From contig SVTI01000006.1 of assembly GCA_015063855.1 (NCBI GenBank), forward strand, positions 1 through 47,753: 47,753 bases of DNA. Direction: 5' to 3'. The translations under genes and the position numbers were made by a program. The DNA is from Oscillospiraceae bacterium. GTDB lineage: Bacteria > Bacillota > Clostridia > Oscillospirales > CAG-272. The notes under the pieces were generated by a model, which did not search any database, was not told the origin of the DNA, and saw nothing but the letters and a program-made list of their open reading frames with translations. This document shows positions 39,901-47,753 of this stretch, piece by piece (the stretch's first letter is position 1; every line of letters begins with the position of its first letter).

Positions 39901-42264
39901 TTTCTTACCGCCGAAGAGAGAGGAGAAGAAGCCGCCCTTTTCTTCTTTGGTTTCCTCAACTGTGGACTTGGGAGCTTCAACGGGCTTGGGAGCCTCAACA
40001 ACCTTAGCCTCAGCCTTGGGAGCTACGTGGTCGGGAGCGGGTCTGTCATTTCTCTGCTGGGGACGGGGTGCTCTGTCATAGTTCTGACGGGGACCTCTGT
40101 CACCACCCTGTCTGGGACCTCTGTCACCACCCTGACGGGGACCTCTGTCGCCGCCCTGTCTGGGAGCACGCTCCTTAGCTACGTAATCAGCGTAAGCGAG
40201 GTTCATTCTGCCCTTTTCGTCAACACCGAGGAACTTAACCTTGAAGTCATCGCCAACCTTAACGATATCCTCAACCTTCTCAACTCTGTGATCTGCGAGC
40301 TTGGAGATGTGAACCATACCTTCCTTGCCGGGAGCAAATTCAACGAATGCACCGATTTCGATGATTCTGGTAACCTTACCGTCATATACCTGACCTGCTT
40401 CGGGTTCGAATACGATATTCTTGATGATCTCCTGAGCCTGGAGCGCACCGTCACGGTTAACGGATGCAATGTAGATTGTACCGTCTTCCTCAATGTCGAT
40501 CTTAGCGCCTGTATCAGCAACGATCTTCTGAATTACCTTACCGCCTGAACCGATAACCTCGCGGATCTTGTCAACGTCGATGTTCATGGTGATCATCTTG
40601 GGAGCATACTTGGAAACCTCAGCACGAGGCTCGGCGATTGCCTTAAGGATATGCTCGTCGATGATATAATCTCTGCCCTTGTGAGTTGTCTCAAGAGCGC
40701 TCTTGATGATCTCGGGGGTAAGACCGTCAATCTTAAGGTCCATCTGAATGGAGGTGATACCCTTATGAGTACCTGCAACCTTGAAGTCCATGTCGCCGTA
40801 GAAGTCCTCGAGACCCTGAATGTCGATCATGGTCATCCATCTTTCACCCTCGGTGATAAGACCGCAGGAGATACCTGCAACGGGAGCCTTGATCGGTACA
40901 CCTGCATCCATGAGCGCAAGGGTGGAGCCGCAAACAGAAGCCTGGGAGGTAGAACCGTTAGAGGAAACAACCTCAGAAACGAGTCTGATAGCATAGGGGA
41001 ACTCCTCTACAGAGGGGAGCACGGGAACGAGAGATCTTTCTGCCAAAGCACCGTGACCGATCTCACGTCTGCCGGGGCTTCTTGCAGGCTTAGCTTCACC
41101 TGTGGAGTAGCCGGGCATATTGTAGTGGTGCATATATCTCTTCTCGGTCTGCTCGTCGATGCCGTCAAGCTTCTGAACATCACCGATGGTAGAAAGTGTA
41201 GCAATTGTAAGTACCTGAGTCTGACCGCGGGTAAAGAGACCGGAGCCGTGAACTCTGGGAAGGAGATCAACCTCTGCTGCAAGGGGTCTGATCTGGTCAA
41301 GAGCTCTGCCGTCAACACGCTTACCCTCATCGAGAAGCCAACGTCTTACAACGAACTTCTGAATCTTGTAGAGGATCTCGCCGTAGAGGGCATCGGTTGC
41401 ATCGGGATAAGTCTCAGCGAAATGCTCAACAACCTTATCGGTTACAACCTGCATGCGTTCGTCACGAACGGTCTTGTCATCGGTATCGAGAGCGTACTTA
41501 ACGTCTTCAATGCAGAATTCCTTGATAGCCTCATACATATCGGCATCAACGTCGCCGGATTCGTAAGAGAACTTGGGCTTGCCGATCTCGGCTACGATAG
41601 AATCGATGAAGGAACAGATGCCCTTGATTTCCTCGTGAGCCTGCATAATAGCGTCAAACATAATGTCATCGGGAACCTCGTTTGCGCCTGCCTCGATCAT
41701 AACTACCTTCTTTGCAGAACCTGCAACGGTAAGCTCGAGGTCGCTCTTAGCTCTCTCCTCAAGTGTGGGGTTAACAACGATCTTACCGTCTACCATACCC
41801 ATGAAAACGCCGCCGATAGGGCCGTTCCAGGGAATATCGGAGATGGAAAGTGCGATAGAGGTACCGATCATAGCGGTAATCTCAGGTGAGCAGTCGGGAT
41901 CAACTGCCATTACTGTCAAATGGATAGCAACGTCGTTGCGAAGATCCTTGGGGAAAAGGGGACGAACGGGACGGTCGATAACTCTGGAGGTAAGGATAGC
42001 CTTTTCAGAGGGACGGCCTTCACGCTTGTTGTAGCTGCCGGGGATTCTGCCCACAGCGTAGAGCTTCTCATCAAAATCAACGGATAACGGTAAGAAATCA
42101 ATACCGTCACGGGGCTTTGCGCTTGCTGTAGCGCATGCCAATACTACTGTTTCGCCGTAGCGAACGAGGCAGGAACCGTTTGCTAAGCCTGCCAGCTTGC
42201 CGGTCTCGATTACGAGAGGGCGTCCTGCGAGTGTGTACTCGAAGGTCTTAAAATTCTCAAACAT
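39898..42264 (-). CDS. pnp: Polyribonucleotide nucleotidyltransferase (PNPase)
   Basis: The 788-residue 3'-5' exonuclease has two RNase PH domains (LVRYGETVVLACATASAKPR; GSGLFTRGQTQVLTIATLS with SEVVSSNGSTSQASVCGSTL). A KH domain (IREVIGSGGKVIQKIVADTG) and an S1 domain (YDGKVTRIIEIGAFVEFAPG) follow. An unusual tail of about 90 residues contains three tandem RQGGDRGP units, an Ala/Pro/Lys/Glu stretch and the end GGFFSSLFGGKK. The Arg/Gly-rich tail may bind RNA. It follows rpsO, the conserved operon order. Confidence 0.97.
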   Translation of the reverse strand: MFENFKTFEYTLAGRPLVIETGKLAGLANGSCLVRYGETVVLACATASAKPRDGIDFLPLSVDFDEKLYAVGRIPGSYNKREGRPSEKAILTSRVIDRPVRPLFPKDLRNDVAIHLTVMAVDPDCSPEITAMIGTSIALSISDIPWNGPIGGVFMGMVDGKIVVNPTLEERAKSDLELTVAGSAKKVVMIEAGANEVPDDIMFDAIMQAHEEIKGICSFIDSIVAEIGKPKFSYESGDVDADMYEAIKEFCIEDVKYALDTDDKTVRDERMQVVTDKVVEHFAETYPDATDALYGEILYKIQKFVVRRWLLDEGKRVDGRALDQIRPLAAEVDLLPRVHGSGLFTRGQTQVLTIATLSTIGDVQKLDGIDEQTEKRYMHHYNMPGYSTGEAKPARSPGRREIGHGALAERSLVPVLPSVEEFPYAIRLVSEVVSSNGSTSQASVCGSTLALMDAGVPIKAPVAGISCGLITEGERWMTMIDIQGLEDFYGDMDFKVAGTHKGITSIQMDLKIDGLTPEIIKSALETTHKGRDYIIDEHILKAIAEPRAEVSKYAPKMITMNIDVDKIREVIGSGGKVIQKIVADTGAKIDIEEDGTIYIASVNRDGALQAQEIIKNIVFEPEAGQVYDGKVTRIIEIGAFVEFAPGKEGMVHISKLADHRVEKVEDIVKVGDDFKVKFLGVDEKGRMNLAYADYVAKERAPRQGGDRGPRQGGDRGPRQGGDRGPRQNYDRAPRPQQRNDRPAPDHVAPKAEAKVVEAPKPVEAPKSTVEETKEEKGGFFSSLFGGKK

Positions 42265-42304
42265 TTCTTCTTCTACTCCTTAAAACATCTGTACGGGGAG
42301 ATAC

Positions 42305-42411
42305 TCAACCCGTTTAAAAAATATATCTCAAAGCCCTTTGGCTCTAAGTAACTACGTATGTATCGACACAACACCGATACATAAATAACGGGCGGAAAGG
42401 TATTCCGCCCG
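42305..42411 (-). promoter_or_regulatory. Four consecutive hairpins between rpsO and pnp
   Basis: In transcript order: CGGGCGGAA/TTCCGCCCG (42389-42411), ATGTATCG/CGATACAT (42358-42382), AGAGCC/GGCTTT (around 42330-42345), and ACGGG/CCCGT near the pnp start. None has a long T-run. In other bacteria this interval is an RNase III/PNPase autoregulation site; the same role is inferred here. Confidence 0.5.
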
Positions 42412-42435
42412 ACAAGAAACTAAGTTTTAAAAAAA

Positions 42436-42702
42436 TTACTTTCTGATACCAAGCTTCTTGATGATCTCACGATAACGATTGATGTCCTTCTTTGCGAGGT
42501 AGTTGAGAAGATTTCTTCTGTGACCTACCATCTTAAGAAGACCTCTACGGCTGTGATGGTCCTTCTTGTTTACCTTGAGGTGCTCGGTAAGAGTGTTGAT
42601 TCTGTGTGTAAGAATCGCGATCTGTACCTCGGGAGAACCTGTGTCGCCTTCGTGCATCTTGTAGGCTTCGATTATAGCCTGCTTTTCGTCCTTTGTGATC
42701 AT
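42436..42702 (-). CDS. rpsO: 30S ribosomal protein S15
   Basis: The 88-residue protein matches S15 throughout: [59 protein letters not shown] and [20 protein letters not shown]. It binds 16S rRNA in the small subunit. GGTGG precedes the ATG. It heads the rpsO-pnp operon. Confidence 0.98.
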   Translation of the reverse strand: MITKDEKQAIIEAYKMHEGDTGSPEVQIAILTHRINTLTEHLKVNKKDHHSRRGLLKMVGHRRNLLNYLAKKDINRYREIIKKLGIRK

Positions 42703-42815
42703 AGTGTTTATCCACCTTTTAAAATATATTTACTCACCTAAAGGCTTGGCATACGGCGGGTGAATATAGGCATTAGCCCTTGCCCCGTAAACCGAGCCGA
42801 TGGCGGCATCTTTAG
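42703..42815 (-). promoter_or_regulatory. rpsO leader, possible S15 autoregulatory structure
   Basis: The leader of about 100 nt has GC-rich stems; TTCACC can pair with GGTGAG and GGCT with AGCC around ACCCGCCGTATGCC. S15 represses its own mRNA in several Bacillota through such leaders. The match to a defined class is not established. Confidence 0.35.
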
Positions 42816-42816
42816 T

Positions 42817-42845
42817 ATTATAACAGTTACTTTTATAAATTGCAA
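42817..42845 (-). promoter_or_regulatory. Promoter of rpsO-pnp
   Basis: On the minus strand, TTGCAA (42840-42845), a 17-bp spacer and TATAAT (42817-42822). Confidence 0.75.
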
Positions 42846-42898
42846 CCGTTTTAAGATATCTTTACGGATAATTAACATTTTTTCTAAGGAAGGGAGCC

Positions 42899-44371
42899 TT
42901 ATTGAAAGCTGTCCGATATATTCTTCAGTTTATCTGCAGCCTCGGCCTCAGCGGCAAAGATATGAACTGTATTACCCTTGGAGGCAGATGATACAGCATC
43001 TCTTGTATAACTTAAAAGTTCGGGATACTGATATCCGAACAGCTGTGAGAAATCAACTATGGTTCTATTGCCTTTTCTGCCGAAAACGTAGTCCAGCATA
43101 TTTAAGGTATCCGAGTTCGGTAATATGTCGACTGTTATAGCATTATAATACGCTTCCTCAATATAGCCGCCGAAGGAAGCTGCGTAGAGTCCCTCTATAA
43201 GTGAAAAGAGCTTTTCGGTGTTTGCTGCCGCATATACGCATATGACCGCATGATCGTCTGCAAGAGCGCAGCAGTAATCGGAGTCGGTATCCGCCTTAGG
43301 CAAGGGAAGAATGCCCCAGCCTTGTCCGTAAAGCTTGGCGTTGTCCATATCTCCCACACGTCCGACGGTGAAAAGGGAAGAGCCGTCGGCAAAATCTTTT
43401 ATTATATCCTTGTTAGCAGAGGTGTCAGTGTAATTCATCTTCACCGATACGTTGAATCCTCTCAGTATTTCAAGAAGGGATTGGGTCGTTTCGTTTGCGA
43501 AGGAAGGAGTAGGGGTCGCTGAATAACCAGATTTAAAATAATTATAGCCCGATCCCTTGAAGGTGACGTCGGTAAGGGTGGTAAAGCTGTCAACCGAGAG
43601 AGCATAGCCGTTTGTCAGTGTATTTGAAGCCATCCTTGAAAGTTCAAGCAGCTTATCCCAGGTCCATTTTTCGCTTTCGACCAATGAATAGGGAAGTTCT
43701 AAGCCTACACTTTCGAGAAGAGTGTGATTGACATAAACGCAGTAATAATTATTTAAATCCTTGTTGAAATCGCCGTATATGGCATAGCTCTTGTATCCGT
43801 GGGTAGTGTTACTCATATTCTCACTGTCAAAATACTCTGCGCTGAAATCAGCACCCGGAAGAGAATTGAGATTAAGAAGAAGTCCGTTTGCCGCATAGAG
43901 TCCTACGCTGCTTGCAGGTATAGAAAAAAGATCGGTATATTTAAGTCCCGAGAGCATGCTGTTTTTTGCATTGGTGATCATGGTGTGATCGGTAATCTCG
44001 GAGAATTGCGCGATGCCTGACGAATACTTGGCCTCAAAGAGTCTGTTTCTCTCGGATAGTGCACCTGTATAGATCGTATCATCTGTGTCGGGAATATATG
44101 ACATCTCCGCTGTAGACGCGATGGTGACATCACCGTCTGCAGTTATGTCGCGAAGAGAATTAAGAGCATCCACAGCTCTTTTCTTCATAGCGTTGACATC
44201 GCTTTCCATACCCTCTATCTCAACAGGAACGAAGGGCTCCGGCATTGTCACAAGAGTATCTGTCTTACCATCAGATGTCTGCGTATCCTTCGTGTTATGC
44301 TTTTTTGCACAAGAGGATATGGATGTTATTATAAGAGCCGATAATATGATAAGGGAAAGGATTTTTTTCAA
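42899..44371 (-). CDS. Extracellular solute-binding lipoprotein (second orphan)
   Basis: The 490-residue protein has a lipoprotein signal (KKILSLIILSALIITSISSC). A Thr/Asp/Lys linker and a family 1 binding-protein fold follow (YAIYGDFNKDLNNYYCVYVN, SLVESEKWTWDKLLELSRMA, GWGILPLPKADTDSDYCCAL). It uses a TTG start about 10 bases after AAAGGAG. It lies downstream of a small membrane-anchored protein gene on the same strand. As with the gene at 26795, no ABC permease or ATPase gene is near. Confidence 0.85.
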   Translation of the reverse strand: MKKILSLIILSALIITSISSCAKKHNTKDTQTSDGKTDTLVTMPEPFVPVEIEGMESDVNAMKKRAVDALNSLRDITADGDVTIASTAEMSYIPDTDDTIYTGALSERNRLFEAKYSSGIAQFSEITDHTMITNAKNSMLSGLKYTDLFSIPASSVGLYAANGLLLNLNSLPGADFSAEYFDSENMSNTTHGYKSYAIYGDFNKDLNNYYCVYVNHTLLESVGLELPYSLVESEKWTWDKLLELSRMASNTLTNGYALSVDSFTTLTDVTFKGSGYNYFKSGYSATPTPSFANETTQSLLEILRGFNVSVKMNYTDTSANKDIIKDFADGSSLFTVGRVGDMDNAKLYGQGWGILPLPKADTDSDYCCALADDHAVICVYAAANTEKLFSLIEGLYAASFGGYIEEAYYNAITVDILPNSDTLNMLDYVFGRKGNRTIVDFSQLFGYQYPELLSYTRDAVSSASKGNTVHIFAAEAEAADKLKNISDSFQ

Positions 44372-44401
44372 ATCTGGAAAACTCCTTTAACTAAAGTGTG
44401 A

Positions 44402-44430
44402 AATAGGAATCCGAAAGTCGGATTCCTATT
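44402..44430. terminator. Perfect 13-bp hairpin between two envelope genes
   Basis: AATAGGAATCCGA (44402-44414) pairs with TCGGATTCCTATT (44418-44430) around AAG. The T tail on the minus strand is short, so it may attenuate rather than stop readthrough into the solute-binding gene. Confidence 0.6.
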
Positions 44431-44437
44431 ATAATAA

Positions 44438-45226
44438 TTATGATAACTTGATATATTTTTCGCCGTTTATGTACATCGCATCCTCAGTGGGCTCATATTC
44501 GGCGATGATGTAATAGCCCGTTGTAGTAATAAGGCTGAATTTGTTCTCAGTTGAAGTGGTCTCGGTAGAGCCGCTCTCAATTTGACCTGTTCCGTCCTCG
44601 CTCTTTTCAAATTGTGTCCAGGTACCGTCTCTGTTTACACGGTAAAAATACTTGGAGTCAACGTTACCGTCAAGATACCATTCGCCTTCAAACACAGACA
44701 TATCTACCTCGGTTGAGGGGTTATTCTGCTGTGACTTCGGGAAAAAGGTTCCGATGTCCGATATTTCAAGATTACCGCTTTCGTTTATATAGATAGTATG
44801 TGTTTTGAAATAATTATTGTCCTGAGGGAGAAGGATATACTCGCCGTCCTCGTATGTCATTGTTCCGTAGGCGTTGGTATCACTGCTTGTATAGTCCCAG
44901 CTTCCGTCGGACTGAACACGGATATTCTGTCCGTTAAGGACCCAGTCGCCCTTGAAAGCGGAGAAATCAGCGGGCTCGTTTTCCTCGGGCTCTGTTTCCT
45001 GCTTATCGGTCTCCTTGACGTCATTCTCATCCTCGGGATCGTAATTATCGCCGGGGATCTCAGTTCCGTGTATTATTTCCTTGGTTTCATCGTTATCTGA
45101 TTTCTGCTCGGTTTTAATCGTTTCCTTATCCTTAGGCTCCGTGTTTTCATCTTTTTTATTACTTGCAACGGCTACGACAGCAACTGCAAGCGCTGCCACC
45201 ACGATAATAACTGCTGTTTTTTTCAT
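44438..45226 (-). CDS. Membrane-anchored protein with two similar beta-rich domains
   Basis: The 262-residue protein begins with a membrane anchor (TAVIIVVAALAVAVVAVAS), then a long acidic linker (about 22-90). Two domains follow: FKGDWVLNGQNIRVQSDGSW and FEGEWYLDGNVDSKYFYRVN. Both open with G-x-W then a Gly-Thr/Ser-Trp strand, like small lipocalin-type folds. The lipoprotein at 39258-39710 has a similar unit. No function is assigned. It has its own near-consensus promoter. Confidence 0.75.
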   Translation of the reverse strand: MKKTAVIIVVAALAVAVVAVASNKKDENTEPKDKETIKTEQKSDNDETKEIIHGTEIPGDNYDPEDENDVKETDKQETEPEENEPADFSAFKGDWVLNGQNIRVQSDGSWDYTSSDTNAYGTMTYEDGEYILLPQDNNYFKTHTIYINESGNLEISDIGTFFPKSQQNNPSTEVDMSVFEGEWYLDGNVDSKYFYRVNRDGTWTQFEKSEDGTGQIESGSTETTSTENKFSLITTTGYYIIAEYEPTEDAMYINGEKYIKLS

Positions 45227-45259
45227 TAGAAATCAACCTCCTTGGTTCAGGATATCTTT

Positions 45260-45288
45260 ATTATACACTATATTTTGTTTTTTGACAA
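45260..45288 (-). promoter_or_regulatory. Promoter of the two-domain membrane protein gene
   Basis: On the minus strand, TTGTCA (45283-45288), a 17-bp spacer and TATAAT (45260-45265). Confidence 0.75.
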
Positions 45289-45299
45289 TAGATATGATG

Positions 45300-46007
45300 T
45301 TAATTATCTTTTTTTGTTTTAGTTTTTTGTGACCTTGTCATTGCACTGTTGACAAAGAATAGTATGAAGAAGCCTGCAAATGCCTTAACAAAATGCTGAG
45401 CGAAGCCCCATACGGCGGCAAGCACTTCTGCACCTGTCATGGTCGTATTTGAATAGGAATAATCGTTCATGATCACTCTGAAGGTGAGAAACTCGTTTAA
45501 AAGGTCTGTTATAAGGGGAACTGCACACACTATCAATGCCAATACCGTAAATACAGAGAGTTTTCGGGGAGTAAGCGATTTAGCGGCAAAGAAAAGTATA
45601 AGAAGCACCGCTACGTCTATGGCAAAGCTGATAAGAGTGGTGTATATGAAGCTTTTTGCTTCGTCCTGACTTACCGGAGCATTGGTTACCGAATAGCTTA
45701 TAATTTCCGCTATTCTCGTTATAAGGAGTGAAGCCGAAGCGACTACGGTAAAGGGCATGCTCTGACGTGAGGAATAATGCTCGTATACCGTAAGAAGAAC
45801 TCCGTAGAGAAAATACTTGGTCAGCACCGAAATAACCGTAAGAGTTACACCGAGAAAGCCTATGATCCCTGAATAGGCAATATCACCTTCAATATATCCG
45901 TAGATCAGCATGAAGGGGATGTACATTAAATGAAGTACAAAAAGTATAGCCGCCATAAGTATTACGGCTTTTCGTCTGTATTTGAAATTTTCGGGTAATT
46001 TATGCAT
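45300..46007 (-). CDS. Multi-pass membrane protein of unknown function
   Basis: The 235-residue protein has about six hydrophobic helices (AVILMAAILFVLHLMYIPFM, IIGFLGVTLTVISVLTKYFL, LISFAIDVAVLLILFFAAKS, and others) and a basic tail (RSQKTKTKKD). I do not recognise the family. The start is the ATG at 46007 after TTGGAG; an upstream in-frame TTG at 46019 overlaps that site. It is divergent from nifJ. Confidence 0.75.
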   Translation of the reverse strand: MHKLPENFKYRRKAVILMAAILFVLHLMYIPFMLIYGYIEGDIAYSGIIGFLGVTLTVISVLTKYFLYGVLLTVYEHYSSRQSMPFTVVASASLLITRIAEIISYSVTNAPVSQDEAKSFIYTTLISFAIDVAVLLILFFAAKSLTPRKLSVFTVLALIVCAVPLITDLLNEFLTFRVIMNDYSYSNTTMTGAEVLAAVWGFAQHFVKAFAGFFILFFVNSAMTRSQKTKTKKDN

Positions 46008-46118
46008 TATTATCTCCAAAAGTGAAAGTATAGTAATATAATATCATATTTTCGATTTTTTATATTACAAAAATGTAAAAAATATAGTGTGTTCGGAAAA
46101 TTTGTTTATATTTACCCG

Positions 46119-46147
46119 TTTACAAAGTGAAAAAATAGTGCTATAAT
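46119..46147 (+). promoter_or_regulatory. Promoter of nifJ
   Basis: TTTACA (46119-46124), a 17-bp spacer and TATAAT (46142-46147). Confidence 0.8.
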
Positions 46148-46156
46148 GATAGTTAG

Positions 46157-46191
46157 TGTGAAATTTTATCAGTTTAATTGTGAAATTTTAT
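46157..46191 (+). promoter_or_regulatory. Two 13-bp direct repeats at the nifJ transcription start
   Basis: TGTGAAATTTTAT at 46157-46169 and 46179-46191, 22 bp apart, lie just after the -10 box. TTGTGAA at the second copy resembles the half-site of the redox regulator Rex, but the inverted half is not intact. Confidence 0.5.
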
Positions 46192-46193
46192 AA

Positions 46194-47753
<1,560 letters not shown>

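Noticed and set aside
40080-40165. 24-base repeats as a CRISPR array
   Set aside because: The repeats are contiguous, without spacers, and encode in-frame RQGGDRGP units of the PNPase tail.
40651-41889. 412-codon plus-strand frame inside pnp
   Set aside because: Antisense to PNPase core domains with no start signal; a reading-frame shadow.

Overview
The window is about 47.8 kb of a low-to-mid-GC Gram-positive chromosome, most likely an uncultured gut Clostridia (Bacillota; Oscillospiraceae/Ruminococcaceae-like). The basis is the gene set and its order: a T-box in front of thrS, RemA-gmk-rpoZ-priA, cmk-plsC-ispH fused to ribosomal S1, an rpsO-pnp operon, a class B sortase, SLH-domain surface proteins, an ECF-type FolT behind a THF riboswitch, and lipoprotein solute-binding proteins. 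Strong Shine-Dalgarno sites and near-consensus TTGACA-17-TATAAT promoters fit Bacillota.

Layout. 1-3300 is the right end of a mobile element: a GC-rich structured block, a DUF3789-type micro-membrane protein, a MazF/PemK toxin with a Cys-rich tail, a small ORF and a large serine recombinase. It ends next to a tRNA-Ser(GGA) gene. 3600-8130 holds an unknown gene, then a T-box leader, thrS and an ADP-ribosylglycohydrolase. 8200-12200 is accessory: a decayed HTH gene, a sigma factor/anti-sigma-like pair, two micro-ORFs, an SLH/Flg_new surface protein, and a divergent ribbon-helix-helix/Cys-rich gene pair. 12200-16600 (minus strand) carries a Gfo/Idh oxidoreductase, RNase P RNA, sortase B and gpmI.

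16700-26700 is a housekeeping stretch: radC; then yicC-remA-gmk-rpoZ-priA followed by a BaiN-type flavoprotein; then cmk-plsC-ispH/rpsA. 26800-35900 carries an orphan solute-binding lipoprotein, an AGCS symporter, an LTA-synthase-like sulfatase with SLH-like C-terminal repeats, an aminotransferase, another SLH protein and a degenerate lytic transglycosylase. 35850-37860 is a folate unit: promoter, THF riboswitch, folT, folC. 37860-46000 (minus strand) carries a lipoprotein-PHP-metallo-beta-lactamase operon, rpsO-pnp, a second orphan solute-binding protein and two envelope proteins. The window ends inside nifJ (pyruvate:ferredoxin oxidoreductase).

The observations most worth a second look are: a dispersed repeat placed right after two terminators, with a tail hairpin that shows compensatory changes; an internal ribosome binding site that could release free S1 from the IspH-S1 fusion; a lytic transglycosylase lacking its catalytic Glu; two TTGACA -35 boxes that contain the upstream gene's TGA stop; a sigma-factor neighbourhood with a repeated 13-mer and micro-ORFs; and the GC-rich structured block in the mobile element. 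I found no CRISPR array, no rRNA and no complete insertion sequence.
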